DNA of 64,000 nt from Phocaeicola dorei (GTDB taxonomy: Bacteria > Bacteroidota > Bacteroidia > Bacteroidales > Bacteroidaceae), in assembly GCF_013009555.1 (NCBI RefSeq), contig NZ_CP046176.1:124001-188000 (forward strand), in the 5' to 3' direction. Numbering within the stretch: position 1 is the first letter of the stretch; each line of letters opens with the position of its first letter. A program made the translations under genes and the position numbers. Below are positions 6,807 to 16,141 of this stretch, one piece after another. Under the pieces are notes generated by a model. It made no database searches. It worked only from the letters and a program-made list of their open reading frames with translations, and was not told the origin of the DNA.

Positions 6807-9437
6807 TTAGTTTTTCTTCTGTATTCGTTTTATCCAACGGTGAATTTCACCAATCCACAATACGAATGACGTTCCTGCGATAATATAAATCCAAGTAATA
6901 AAATCCATAGGTTCGGTACGGAATACTTTACCTCCGAATTCGACAATCAGAATTTGTCCGACCAAAATAATGATAGCTACACTCAGCATACCCAATGCAT
7001 GACGGGAATCCTTAAATACAGAATGGTTGGTCCCGAAAACACTGGCGTTGAACAGATTCCAGAATTGTAGCATCACGAAGATTGTGAAAAATTGTGTTAA
7101 AGCTTGTCCTACTAAATCTGCTGGCATCTGTTTGATAATGACAATTAATGTCATCAGTATAGCAAGGAAACAGAAGCCTACGCCTAGTATATTTTTGCGC
7201 ATGACCTTAGTGATGATGAAGTCGTCGGTCTTGCGTGGCTTTTCATTCATGACATCGGCACTGGGGGGGATAGATGCCAAAGCCATGGCGGCAAAAGTAT
7301 CCATGATAAGATTTACCCAAAGCATCTGTGTTACTGTTAATGGTAGTTCTGTACCAAAGAAAGCTCCTAATAAAACACTGGCTAAAGCGACCACGTTGAT
7401 AGTCAGCTGGAATACGATGAAGCGCTGAATGTTTTTATAAAGAGAGCGTCCCCACATTACTGCGGTGGCAATACTATGGAACGAGTCATCCAGTAGGGTG
7501 ATATCACTTGCTTCTTTGGCCACTGATGTACCGGTTCCCATGGAAAGACCTACTTGAGCATGATTCAGTGCCGGGGCATCGTTTGTTCCGTCTCCGGTTA
7601 CTGCTACTACGGCTCCTTTTTGTTGCAATAGTTGGACCAAACGTTGCTTGTCCATAGGACGTGCACGACTCATAACTTTCAAGTCAAGTACGCGGTCCAA
7701 AGCTTCTTCATCGCTTAATGCGGCGAATTCTACCCCTGTTATGCGGTTCCGGTCTGTATCTTCAGGTTTCCATAGCCCTATTTGGCGAGCAATTTCAGTA
7801 GCTGTTCCCGGAGTGTCTCCTGTAACAATTTTCACACCAATACCTGCCGATTGACATTTTTGTACGGCTTCCGGTACATCTGGACGAATAGGGTCGCTAA
7901 TAGCTACGATACCTAGGAAAATCATATTTCCTTCATTGACAAGCTCGGCACAATCATTGCCGGAGTTTTCAGGAATAAATTTGTAAGCCAACCCTAAGGT
8001 ACGCATTGCCTTGTTCTGGTAGGCCAGCAAATCGGCATTGTAATGAGTCAGTTCCTCAGGAGAGAGGTTACATTTTCCCATTACAATTTCGGGAGCTCCT
8101 TTTATATAGAGTACCTTTTTCTGTTGAATAGGTGAATCTACTAATGTAGCCATGTACTTACGTTCTGTAGAGAAAGTAAGTTGATTGATTACTTTTGCAT
8201 TTTCACGTAGTTCCAAATAGTTCTTGCCTTGTTCATTTAGCCAAAGCAATAAGGCTATTTCAGTAGGGTTACCCACTCCGGATGGTTTTTTGCTTTCTCC
8301 TGTTTCTTCAAGGAAAGCTGTAGAGTTGGCACTGATACCTTCGGCTATTAAATCTGCTTTGGTAGCATCAAGCTTCGCTTCATGTACCTGCATCAGGTTT
8401 TGTGTCAATGTACCTGTCTTGTCGGTACAAATCACAGTAATGGCACCCATTGTTTCGCAAGCATGCATTTTACGTACCAGGTTATTGGTTTTCAGCATAC
8501 GGCGCATATTCAGTGCAAGACTTAAAGTGACACTCATCGGTAAGCCTTCAGGAACGGCTACTACAATTAAAGTGACAGCCATCATGAAGTATTTCAGTAC
8601 AATGCGGGCAATTGCCATCCACCCATGCCAGTCAGTTATTTCATTTACGTTGAGGTAGGAGTAAAGATCTTTTGCTGTAAAAACAATAAAGGTGAGCGTG
8701 GCGATAGTAAAACCAATTTTTCCGATGAAACCGGCCAATTTGGTTAATTGGATATTCAATGGAGTTTCTTCTTCACTTTGTTCGGTAGCCTGACGTGCTA
8801 CTTTTCCTATTTCGGTGGAATCTCCCACACGTTCTACCTTCATTATTCCATGTCCGTCAACCACTGTGGTGCCACGCATCACCTCATTGCTGGGGTAAGT
8901 GGTCTCTTCATCAAATAGTTCTTCATTGATAGTTTTGTTGACCATCAATTCTCCTGTCAAATTGGATTCATTCACTTGCAGGGAAATAGCTTCCAGCAAG
9001 ATTCCGTCGGCAGGGATCTCTTCACCTGTATTCAGCACTACAATATCACCCACTACAATCTCTTTACGAGGAATTTCCCGTACTTTCCCATTTCTGATAA
9101 CTGTGACTGGTGTTTCTTCACCTACAGCATTCAGTAAGTCGAACTTCTTGTTTGCGTCGTATTCAAAGTAGAATCCGATACCAGTTGCCAGAAAGATAGC
9201 AAAGAAAATACCGATTGTTTCCGCATACTCATTTTCAATAATGGAAATCACTAAAGAAAAGAATGCTGCGACTAAAAGAATACGTATAACCGGGTCGCGG
9301 AACTTTTCCAGATAAAGTTTCCACATGGAGGGACGTTTGGGAGGTGTCAGGAGGTTAGTCCCATGTTTCTCCCTACTGATAAGGACTTCTTTGTCCGAAA
9401 GCCCTGTTAGGGCTGTTTCCTGTTTTTTTTGTGCCAT
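6807..9437 (-). CDS. Calcium-translocating P-type ATPase (PMCA type)
   Basis: The 876-aa P2-type ATPase pumps a cation, most likely Ca2+, out of the cytoplasm. Visible features are an N-terminal cation-ATPase domain, TGE in the actuator domain, VPEGLP in membrane helix 4 (Ca2+ ligand region), the phosphorylated aspartate D339 in DKTGTLT, KGAPE, and TGDGTNDAPAL in the hinge. Six C-terminal membrane helices follow, with NLIMDTFAA in the helix-6 region. Length and motifs fit bacterial PMCA-type pumps. A possible -7 box (TATTTTTG, 9467-9474 minus strand) lies just upstream. Confidence 0.92.
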   Translation of the reverse strand: MAQKKQETALTGLSDKEVLISREKHGTNLLTPPKRPSMWKLYLEKFRDPVIRILLVAAFFSLVISIIENEYAETIGIFFAIFLATGIGFYFEYDANKKFDLLNAVGEETPVTVIRNGKVREIPRKEIVVGDIVVLNTGEEIPADGILLEAISLQVNESNLTGELMVNKTINEELFDEETTYPSNEVMRGTTVVDGHGIMKVERVGDSTEIGKVARQATEQSEEETPLNIQLTKLAGFIGKIGFTIATLTFIVFTAKDLYSYLNVNEITDWHGWMAIARIVLKYFMMAVTLIVVAVPEGLPMSVTLSLALNMRRMLKTNNLVRKMHACETMGAITVICTDKTGTLTQNLMQVHEAKLDATKADLIAEGISANSTAFLEETGESKKPSGVGNPTEIALLLWLNEQGKNYLELRENAKVINQLTFSTERKYMATLVDSPIQQKKVLYIKGAPEIVMGKCNLSPEELTHYNADLLAYQNKAMRTLGLAYKFIPENSGNDCAELVNEGNMIFLGIVAISDPIRPDVPEAVQKCQSAGIGVKIVTGDTPGTATEIARQIGLWKPEDTDRNRITGVEFAALSDEEALDRVLDLKVMSRARPMDKQRLVQLLQQKGAVVAVTGDGTNDAPALNHAQVGLSMGTGTSVAKEASDITLLDDSFHSIATAVMWGRSLYKNIQRFIVFQLTINVVALASVLLGAFFGTELPLTVTQMLWVNLIMDTFAAMALASIPPSADVMNEKPRKTDDFIITKVMRKNILGVGFCFLAILMTLIVIIKQMPADLVGQALTQFFTIFVMLQFWNLFNASVFGTNHSVFKDSRHALGMLSVAIIILVGQILIVEFGGKVFRTEPMDFITWIYIIAGTSFVLWIGEIHRWIKRIQKKN

Positions 9438-9535
9438 ATGGCTTTGCAGAATTAATTAATGGAGCACAAAAATACAATTTATATCCTTACGAATTAGGGA
9501 ATTAAATCTTTTTATCAAAATTTGGGCGCTAAATC

Positions 9536-9566
9536 TTGCAAGTTTCAGGAGAATATACTACTTTTG
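9536..9566 (+). promoter_or_regulatory. Promoter of the tRNA-Met gene
   Basis: TTG (9536-9538), 20 nt, then TACTTTTG (9559-9566) matches the Bacteroidetes promoter. The tRNA begins 28 nt downstream, leaving a very short leader. Confidence 0.6.
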
Positions 9567-9593
9567 CAACTGCTAACAAGAAATTGTGAGCAC

Positions 9594-9667
9594 GGACTTG
9601 TAGCTCAGTTGGTTAGAGCAACAGACTCATAATCTGGAGGTCCCTGGTTCAAGCCCAGGCTGGTCCA
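9594..9667 (+). tRNA. tRNA-Met (CAT), target of two integrated elements
   Basis: A 74-nt cloverleaf is readable: acceptor start GGACTTG, D-arm GCTC/GAGC, anticodon loop CTCATAA with anticodon CAT, T-arm CCTGG-TTCAAGC-CCAGG and acceptor 3' side CTGGTCC with discriminator A; CCA is not encoded. It lacks the three G-C pairs expected of initiator tRNA below the anticodon loop, so elongator Met is preferred; a lysidine-modified Ile2(CAU) tRNA is a less likely alternative. From the anticodon loop to the 3' end it doubles as the attachment site of the downstream elements. Confidence 0.9.
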
Positions 9668-9668
9668 C
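9626..9668 (+). repeat. attL of element A: 43-bp tRNA 3'-half repeat, copy 1
   Basis: This 43-bp segment runs from the anticodon loop to one base past the tRNA. It recurs exactly at 36759-36801 and 41245-41287. Here it is part of the functional tRNA gene. Such repeats mark tyrosine-integrase elements that rebuild the tRNA end on insertion. Confidence 0.9.
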
Positions 9669-9678
9669 GAAGAAAATC

Positions 9679-9710
9679 AAGGAGTTACGAATTTCGCAAC
9701 TCCTTTTTTC
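9679..9710 (+). terminator. Terminator after the tRNA, supplied by element A
   Basis: AAGGAGTT (9679-9686) pairs with AACTCCTT (9698-9705), extended inward by CGAA/TTCG, and is followed by a T run. It sits just inside the left end of element A and replaces the host terminator that is now displaced to 41292-41328. Confidence 0.7.
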
Positions 9711-9718
9711 TTGCCTTT

Positions 9719-9741
9719 GCGTAAACAATGCGTAAACAAAC
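9719..9741 (+). repeat. Element A arm-type repeat, left copy (23 bp)
   Basis: The 23-bp sequence contains the unit GCGTAAACAAT followed by GCGTAAACAAAC. It is repeated exactly at 36623-36645, inside the right end of element A. An inverted partial copy (ATGTTTACGCAT, 9756-9767) follows. Position and symmetry fit integrase arm-binding or excisionase sites. This is inference from layout. Confidence 0.6.
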
Positions 9742-9906
9742 TGTTTGAGTTGATTATGTTTACGCATAGAATTTCTATGAAACTCCATGCAATCCTAATT
9801 TCTCTATATACGGGGCAGCAGCATAAGATTGCGTTGTTTTCCACTCATTTGCCTGTTAAATAAGCTCAAATATATTCCATTTGCATATTTGCAAGAAAAA
9901 ATATTG

Positions 9907-10278
9907 TAATTTTGTAAGTGTAACGCATTTATGGTAAGCCATGACCTCAATGGTGCTCTTTCTTGAAAAAGAAAAGTGAGTTTGCCTAACCTTCGTGGGA
10001 GGGTCATCCCATTCCGATGAATCGAAGCGTAAAGGGAGTGTTAGTCGGAAGGCACTCTATGACAAACGAAACGCGAGAGTTGCTTCAGGGGTTGAGACCG
10101 ATTAGCATAAGCCCGGTTACCAGTCAGCGACGGAAGACAACGAGATTGCACCGCTGCATATAACGACAATGTTTTATCCTTCTAAGGATAGAGACTCCGT
10201 GGTTATATGCAGCGTTTTGTGTATGTACGCCTCACATTGCAAAACGGCTGTATTCAGAGGTTATGTTGAACATAAACA
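9907..10278 (+). ncRNA. Long structured untranslated leader before integrase A
   Basis: The 610 bp between the tRNA and the integrase hold no convincing gene. A possible -7 box TAATTTTG lies at 9907-9914. Downstream, the base composition is balanced and several hairpins are evident. One is a perfect 13-bp stem CGCTGCATATAAC (10152-10164) with GTTATATGCAGCG (10202-10214) followed by TTTT. A second hairpin, TATCCTT-CT-AAGGATA (10175-10190), is nested in its loop. This looks like a structured leader or small RNA that could attenuate integrase expression. No known RNA family is recognised. Confidence 0.35.
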
Positions 10279-11781
10279 ATGAATGCAATGGAAAAACTGA
10301 CAAAATCCATGCCCCTTTTTAAAGAACGAAATTGTTCTGTCTCTATCGTGTTGGATTTACGTACTCGCAGGAAGAATGCGTGCGAGTTTCCATTATCTCT
10401 TCGTTTCACGATAGACCGCAAATTCTTTTATCTGACAATCGGAAGTTCTTTTACTGAGAAAAAGTTTTCGGACATCTGCAATGCGACTAAATGCAAGAGC
10501 GAAAACTACAAGCTTCAAAAAGAGTGGAAAGAGACCTTTGTCCCCAAATACAAGGAAGTTTTGAGTAATCTGAACAAGGGTGGCATTCTAACATTTGAGA
10601 TGGTGCGCCAACGTATTATAGGTGAGGATGTGGTACTATCTGAAGAGAAAACAACCAAATCACAATCGTTTATCAGTATATGGGAACAAGTCATCAATGG
10701 TTTCAAAACAGATGATGATGGAGCACGTTTTACCACGGCTGAAAGTTATGAATGTGCGCTCAAATCATTCAGGAAAATACTTGGAGCAAATACAATTATG
10801 GGATTTTGCATCAGTGCGGCAGAAATCCAGAAATGGAAAGAGGGGATGCACAATGGGGTAAAAGACGAAAATGGTGCAATTGTTGGTAAAATCAGCGACA
10901 CTACGGCCGGTATCTATTTGCGTTGTTGTCGTGCCGTATGGAATCGGTGCGTACATGAAGGCTTCCTTAAAGATGTTCCTTATCCTTTCTCCAACAAGAA
11001 AGAAAAAGGGCTTGTAAGTATTCCCAAGAGTGCAAAGCGTAAGCAGAGCTTCTTGAATGTTAGTCAGATGACAGAACTTTATAACCTTTTTGTCTCAAAG
11101 AAATATCCCGAACACTGGACGAAAGAATATACACAACGTGCACATTATTCATTAGGGCTTTTCCTTGCCCAATACCTTTGCAACGGTTTCAATATGGCTG
11201 ATGCAGGTCGCTTGACCTATAATAGTTATTATTACCAGACAAAGGGCAGGGCTTTCCGTTTCAACCGAAAGAAAACTTCCCGAAGAAGCGCTGACGGTTC
11301 AGAGGTAATAGTTCCCATCATTACTCCTTTACAATATATATTGGACGAAATAGCCGCACCACCTACCAGGGATGGGCTAGTATTTCCAGAGATATTGAAA
11401 GGTGCAGAGACAGAAGAGTTACGCCGTAAGTACACCATGCAAGAAAATTCCAACGTAAAAGACCGCGTTATCAAGATTTGTCACGAGGTACTGCATTGGG
11501 ACGAATCCATCTGTCCGTCAGGTACATGGTGCCGACACTCGTTTGCAACCAACCTGCATAATGCTGGAGTGGATATGGATTATATCTCTGAAAGCATGGG
11601 GCACGCTTCTTCTGACCATGCCATTACGCAAATCTACATTGAGCATTATCCTCTCGACATACAGATGCAGAACAATTCAAAACTGCTAAACTTGGATAAC
11701 ACTTCTGAAAGGGATGCTCTATTGGCAAAGTTGGCAAGCATGTCCACAGAAGAACTGCTCAAATTATTCAGACAACCTTAA
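10279..11781 (+). CDS. Tyrosine recombinase/integrase of element A
   Basis: The 500-aa site-specific recombinase has an N-terminal arm/SAM-like region (about residues 1-260, with the phage_int_SAM_5-like segment near 110-230) and a C-terminal catalytic domain. Catalytic residues are visible: Arg419 and His420 in TWCRHSFATNL, the GH of SMGHAS, and the nucleophile Tyr453 in QIYIEHY. It lies about 600 bp inside attL and reads inward, so it should catalyse insertion and excision at tRNA-Met. Start at 10279 is taken; a second ATG at 10288 is equally possible. The next gene begins 6 nt after its stop. Confidence 0.92.
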   Translation: MNAMEKLTKSMPLFKERNCSVSIVLDLRTRRKNACEFPLSLRFTIDRKFFYLTIGSSFTEKKFSDICNATKCKSENYKLQKEWKETFVPKYKEVLSNLNKGGILTFEMVRQRIIGEDVVLSEEKTTKSQSFISIWEQVINGFKTDDDGARFTTAESYECALKSFRKILGANTIMGFCISAAEIQKWKEGMHNGVKDENGAIVGKISDTTAGIYLRCCRAVWNRCVHEGFLKDVPYPFSNKKEKGLVSIPKSAKRKQSFLNVSQMTELYNLFVSKKYPEHWTKEYTQRAHYSLGLFLAQYLCNGFNMADAGRLTYNSYYYQTKGRAFRFNRKKTSRRSADGSEVIVPIITPLQYILDEIAAPPTRDGLVFPEILKGAETEELRRKYTMQENSNVKDRVIKICHEVLHWDESICPSGTWCRHSFATNLHNAGVDMDYISESMGHASSDHAITQIYIEHYPLDIQMQNNSKLLNLDNTSERDALLAKLASMSTEELLKLFRQP

Positions 11782-11787
11782 TCCGTA

Positions 11788-13038
11788 ATGCTGATGATAA
11801 ATTTCATAGAAAGGATAAAATCCTATTCCAAAAGGAAGGATGCGGCTGATATGGCTATCCGTGCATGGATATCAGCTAACGAAGACGTGTATGCCAACTT
11901 TTGTAAGCGCATAGATGCTGTGGCTAAAGGTGACATATCAGTTCTGATGGACATGTATCTGATGATGCGGGATTGCGTACCACCCGAAGCCTTATTGATG
12001 TATAACTGGCTCTCTGATTTTGCGAACGGCAAAGATGTAACAGCCATCATGAACCAACAATGGGCTGGCCAATATACCGAGACCATCGCCAAATGTATCA
12101 CCAACAAGCGTTTGTGGATAGGCATCAATGTAAAAACGGGTACTGTAGAACTGATTACTTCTCCGAAATCAGGGCTGCTGATGATTCATTCTGAAACGCC
12201 TATTGAAATATGGAATCATCTGCCACAAGAGTTGAGGTCCTACTTGATTGGGCAATTAGATATGTTCATGAGAAACAGCAAAGGATGCTATCTGTTGAGC
12301 AAACTGGAAAGAAAAATGGTTTATCAGTTCCTGACCTATATCTCTCAAATTGTTTTCCTCTCTCATGCGGTATTCATTGGCGGGTTCATGGCTAACCTGT
12401 ATGACCGTGTAATGGAAAAGAAAGAGGATTTGGCTTATTGCATGTATTATTTTGTAGTGTTTGACCATGGTCTGTCCCGTATGGCAAAGTTGCTTAATCG
12501 TCTGCTGAACAGTGAAGAGGTTGATCATGGCGATATGCTTTTGATAAAGTCATGTGTTACACTTCTTGTCAATAGAAGTGTAGAGATAGGTACAGAAACC
12601 AAAGCGGATTGGGAAAACACCGTTGAGAGGTGTAACCCAGAAATCTGGAAAGAAGTGATGTTCGCCTTACGAAAAGTAAAAGGCAGCCGTGGAAACAAGA
12701 AAGTGATACAGTCATTGGATGATATTCTTTTGGGCGACAAGGAACGTATCAAGCAGGGTATTCATTTGTTCCTTGAAGAGAATACCGAGAATATAAGCCT
12801 TGCATATTTATTGAAATCATTGGTAAAGTCCGGCAAGATAAAAGCATCCACAAGGTACATGACATTTCACCGTGCCATCGAACAATTCTTCCAACGACAT
12901 TATGGGCACGATATACCGCAGAAGCGATACGGAGAAATCAAGGAACTCATTTTGAATTCGCCCCAAAGAGGAAACAGTTATACCAAGGCTAAACGAATAA
13001 TAGACCGATGGACGGACTATTTTATCAATAACGGGTAG
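11788..13038 (+). CDS. Unknown protein linked to integrase A
   Basis: The 416-aa protein is soluble and mostly helical, with basic N- and C-termini (FIERIKSYSKRK; AKRIIDRWTDYF). A hydrophobic stretch at about residues 190-210 may be a buried helix. It starts 6 nt after the integrase stop, so it is co-transcribed with it. It resembles proteins of unknown function found beside integrases in Bacteroides elements (possibly DUF6043), but this is a weak call from memory. No catalytic motif is seen. A role in integration or in element regulation is inferred only from position. Confidence 0.6.
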   Translation: MLMINFIERIKSYSKRKDAADMAIRAWISANEDVYANFCKRIDAVAKGDISVLMDMYLMMRDCVPPEALLMYNWLSDFANGKDVTAIMNQQWAGQYTETIAKCITNKRLWIGINVKTGTVELITSPKSGLLMIHSETPIEIWNHLPQELRSYLIGQLDMFMRNSKGCYLLSKLERKMVYQFLTYISQIVFLSHAVFIGGFMANLYDRVMEKKEDLAYCMYYFVVFDHGLSRMAKLLNRLLNSEEVDHGDMLLIKSCVTLLVNRSVEIGTETKADWENTVERCNPEIWKEVMFALRKVKGSRGNKKVIQSLDDILLGDKERIKQGIHLFLEENTENISLAYLLKSLVKSGKIKASTRYMTFHRAIEQFFQRHYGHDIPQKRYGEIKELILNSPQRGNSYTKAKRIIDRWTDYFINNG

Positions 13039-13214
13039 TTGGGAAATTCAGCTATCCGTTTTTCTGCAAACATCTGTTGTAATTCGGTCGGTAAATTTAA
13101 GGTATAAATAAACCGACCAACCCACAGAGTTTCACACACTACCTTTGCTTGCGAAATCGGTTTCACAGAGTTGAACCGAGGCTTAAAGTATTTAATCACC
13201 AAACAAGTAAAGGT

Positions 13215-13532
13215 ATGGAAGAAAAACTCAATCTCAACCAACTACTCCAAAAGCCCATCGCCATGATGACAGGCGAGGAGCTATGTTTTCTCATCACCAA
13301 AAGCATGGAGAACACAGAAGTAGCCACTCCCCAGATGGCATCCAAAGGCAACTACTATGGCATCGAAGGAATCGCCCGTGTATTCGGTTGTAGCGTACCC
13401 ACCGCAAACCGCATCAAGAAAAGCGGAATCATAGACAAGGCCATCACGCAGATAGGACGCAAGATAGTGGTGGATGCAGACCTTGCGCTGTCTTTGGCAA
13501 AAGAAGCAGGTGGCATTCATATAAAGGAGTAG
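13215..13532 (+). CDS. DUF3853 family DNA-binding protein (excisionase-like)
   Basis: Starting at ATG 13215 the protein is 105 aa, with a helix-turn-helix of the MerR/excisionase type: YGIEGIARVFGCSVPTANRIKKSGIIDKAI (about residues 48-78), then a beta-wing (GRKIVVDADLAL). Proteins of this kind (DUF3853) are routine in Bacteroides mobilizable elements beside VapE-type genes and probably act in excision or replication control. It precedes the VapE gene by 4 nt. A near-consensus -7 box TACCTTTG lies at 13140-13147. An upstream in-frame ATG at 13149 was rejected because family members start at MEEKL. Confidence 0.8.
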   Translation: MEEKLNLNQLLQKPIAMMTGEELCFLITKSMENTEVATPQMASKGNYYGIEGIARVFGCSVPTANRIKKSGIIDKAITQIGRKIVVDADLALSLAKEAGGIHIKE

Positions 13533-13536
13533 TGGT

Positions 13537-14913
13537 ATGGAAGACGATTGGAAGCAGAAACTGGCGACTGACAGTTACGGGAATCTTGCACGTTCCATCA
13601 GCAATCTCCGACTCATTTTCACAATGGACGAGAATCTCGGTCAGATAAGGTACAATACCTTTTGTCAGGATGATGTGTGTTTCAGCCCTTTGTTCCGTAA
13701 TGTCAACGGTAACAAGATTGATGAGGAATCTGCCGGAAAGATACAGGACTATCTGGAAAGGACATACAGATTACGTCTGACACAGAACAAAGTGTTTGAA
13801 ATACTGAAGACCACTTCTTCGGAACGCAGTTTCAATCCCGTGCAGGATTTCATCACCCAAGAGGCATGGGACGGACAACCTCGGATAGCTACAACCATCA
13901 TTGATTATTTGGGAGCGGAGGACATACCGCTTGTCAGAGAACAGACAAAGCTTTGGTTTGTGGCTGCGGTAGCACGGGTATTCAATCCTGGTTGCAAGTT
14001 CGATAACGTACTGACCTTACCCGGGCCACAAGGTATTGGGAAAAGCACCTTTTTCAAAGCCATCAGTGGAAGATGGTTCAACGACTCGTTCTCTTTTGCC
14101 AGTGGTGATAAGGAGAAAGTGGAAACCATAACCAATGGTTGGATTATAGAAATCAGTGAATTGAACGGTTTAAAACGGGCGAATGATGCGGAAGCAGCCA
14201 AAGCTTTTCTGAGCCGATGCAGCGACTATATGCGTCCGGCTTATGGGCATAAGGTGGTGGAGTTCATGCGGCACAATGTCTTTGCAGCGACTACTAATGA
14301 AATGAACTTTCTGCAAGGAGACAATGGAAACCGCCGATGGTGGATTATTCCGGTCAAAGGTAACGGTCATGTGTCAGATTGGTTGGAAAGTTTGCAGCGT
14401 TCCGTTCCTCAACTATGGGCAGAGGCATATACCTATTATAAGCAAGGAATGAAACTCTATTTGTCGCCGGACATGGAGAATGAGGCCAATGAGGTGCAGA
14501 TGCAACATTCCAACATTCTTGTTGACCCCATTATGGAAGATATTGAAATGTATCTGGAACGTGAGGTTCCAATCCAATATGCAAGCTGGATGATTCCGAC
14601 ACGACTGGCTTATCAGAAAGGAGCCTACTCAGAGCCAAATTCCACAATGACCTCACTCAATATGGTTTGTGCCCGGCAAATTATAGAGGAACTGCCCAAT
14701 GATTTGGTCAGACGAAATTCGTCCAAATACACTTCGCAATACATCAACCGCCTGATGGCCATGATTCCGAACTGGAAGCGAAGTGAACAGGAGAAGGTCA
14801 AGGGGCTGCATCCAGCCTACTGCGATAAGACGGGACGGACGAAATACCCATGGGTGAGGGTGGACGCTCCAAGTGAAGAGTCCTGCGCGACACTGCCAAG
14901 GTTGCCATTCTAA
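13537..14913 (+). CDS. VapE-domain primase/helicase-type protein
   Basis: The 458-aa protein belongs to the virulence-associated E (VapE) P-loop family found in phages, plasmids and genomic islands, usually beside or fused to primases. Walker A is GPQGIGKST (residues 163-171), and conserved VapE motifs follow: WIIEISELNGLKRANDAEAAKAFLS and FAATTNEMNFLQGDNGNRRWWII. The DUF3853 gene 4 nt upstream is its usual partner. It probably helps replicate the excised element. The helicase role is inferred from family, not shown. Confidence 0.88.
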   Translation: MEDDWKQKLATDSYGNLARSISNLRLIFTMDENLGQIRYNTFCQDDVCFSPLFRNVNGNKIDEESAGKIQDYLERTYRLRLTQNKVFEILKTTSSERSFNPVQDFITQEAWDGQPRIATTIIDYLGAEDIPLVREQTKLWFVAAVARVFNPGCKFDNVLTLPGPQGIGKSTFFKAISGRWFNDSFSFASGDKEKVETITNGWIIEISELNGLKRANDAEAAKAFLSRCSDYMRPAYGHKVVEFMRHNVFAATTNEMNFLQGDNGNRRWWIIPVKGNGHVSDWLESLQRSVPQLWAEAYTYYKQGMKLYLSPDMENEANEVQMQHSNILVDPIMEDIEMYLEREVPIQYASWMIPTRLAYQKGAYSEPNSTMTSLNMVCARQIIEELPNDLVRRNSSKYTSQYINRLMAMIPNWKRSEQEKVKGLHPAYCDKTGRTKYPWVRVDAPSEESCATLPRLPF

Positions 14914-15046
14914 TTTCAAAATAAAGGGAAAAAAAACGAATGTCCCAATGTCCCTTTTGCCCTCGAAAAAAGAATAAAAATAGGAAGTAAGCAAAACAAG
15001 AAGTTATAAGAAATGCTTGGGACACGGGACAATATAAGCCAACAAT

Positions 15047-15394
15047 ATGAGGAAAGAAGAACTTATTAAACAGCTACAAGAACGTGACCTGCTGCTGGCA
15101 AATGCGGTCAGCCACATGGTGGAGTATATTCAAGACCGTTACCCTGCGGCATATCCAAGCAAGGCACAGACCGAAGCTGTGAACGACTACCTGCGGAGCG
15201 TCTATGCCGACGGGGACGGAAGTATGTCGGAACGGAACTGTGAACACCGCCGTATCGCTTCACAAAACATTACTATTGCTGCCATCCGTGTATTGGATAG
15301 TTATCAACTTGATAGGTTGCAAAACGTGCTTGACCACATAGCATACGACAAGGAGTATTATATGCCGGAGAGAGGATGCGGAATGCACCGATGA
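15047..15394 (+). CDS. Small hypothetical protein in the mobilization region
   Basis: The 115-aa protein starts with a helix MRKEELIKQLQERDLLLANAV, suited to a short coiled coil, and is otherwise soluble and charged with no recognised domain. It lies between the VapE gene and a winged-helix-like gene on the same strand, in the part of the element devoted to replication and transfer. No function can be assigned. Confidence 0.6.
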   Translation: MRKEELIKQLQERDLLLANAVSHMVEYIQDRYPAAYPSKAQTEAVNDYLRSVYADGDGSMSERNCEHRRIASQNITIAAIRVLDSYQLDRLQNVLDHIAYDKEYYMPERGCGMHR

Positions 15395-15445
15395 CTTTCT
15401 CTTTTGGCTGCACCATTTATAAACCATCTTCAAAATTGACAGACG

Positions 15446-15979
15446 ATGAAAACAAACTTGAATTATTGTATAGTGCTTTCGTCAGAGCAACTTGCATATC
15501 TGGCAGGGAGCAAGTATGGCATTGACCGCATGAAAATTCTGCACCAACTTATCGAAGCGGCAGTGCTGAAAGAAAACGATTATGCCATAAAAGGATTTTC
15601 CACAACCTTACAAGTGGGGCAAGCCATCCTTTCGGAAGTGGATTTATCCTGCAAGTTAGGCTATGACAAGAAGACCATATCCCGTGTACTTGACAAGATG
15701 AACCAATTGGGAATTGTCGCATCCACGCAGAGCAACCGAACAAGCGTTCATACCCTGAAATGTATATCGGCATGGATGTTGGATGGCAACCGAATAGACA
15801 ATCCTTTCTATGTTCGACTAAAAGACCGGCAAGAAAAAGGAGCAAATGATTACGCACAATCTGATGATATGGTAACCGTCTTACCAATGACTCCACAGGA
15901 GGATTCGGATAGCCGTATGGAGGGAAATTTACCCAACTCGAATGAGTGTAGACAAACAGAAGTAATGAATGAAACCTAA
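15446..15979 (+). CDS. Winged-helix-like protein
   Basis: The 177-aa protein has a probable winged helix at about residues 50-112: LSCKLGYDKKTISRVLDKMNQLGIVASTQSNRTSVHTL reads as helix, turn, recognition helix, then wing. A flexible acidic C-terminal tail of about 50 residues follows. The arrangement resembles small replication-initiator or MarR-like DNA-binding proteins of mobilizable elements, but no family is certain. It lies upstream of the putative oriT and mob genes. Confidence 0.55.
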   Translation: MKTNLNYCIVLSSEQLAYLAGSKYGIDRMKILHQLIEAAVLKENDYAIKGFSTTLQVGQAILSEVDLSCKLGYDKKTISRVLDKMNQLGIVASTQSNRTSVHTLKCISAWMLDGNRIDNPFYVRLKDRQEKGANDYAQSDDMVTVLPMTPQEDSDSRMEGNLPNSNECRQTEVMNET

Positions 15980-16012
15980 GTTTCTGATGCAGTTTTTTCC
16001 TTCGTAGGCAAA

Positions 16013-16141
16013 ATGCCTATTATATCAGACGAAGGCGAACTGCTCTCTCCATTTTCTTCTGTTCCTACCAATTCGGCTCCTCCACAGCCTACGGCAGGGG
16101 AAGAATCTAATGAGGATATTTCGGCAGATAGTCAGATTTAG
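16013..16141 (+). CDS. Possible 42-aa small ORF
   Basis: An ATG at 16013 opens a 42-codon frame ending at TAG 16139-16141. The product is Ser/Pro/Glu-rich (FSSVPTNSAPPQPTAGEESN). It follows the winged-helix gene and precedes the presumed oriT. The frame has no clear ribosome-binding site and could be a remnant tail of the gene before it; coding status is doubtful. Confidence 0.25.
   Translation: MPIISDEGELLSPFSSVPTNSAPPQPTAGEESNEDISADSQI

Noticed and set aside
9594..9667. tRNA-Ile2 with a lysidine-modified CAU anticodon
   Set aside because: Acceptor and arm sequence look more like elongator tRNA-Met; a covariance model would be needed to be certain.
9804..10007. A 67-codon minus-strand frame between the tRNA and integrase A
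   Set aside because: No start signals or recognisable protein features; it overlaps the predicted structured leader.
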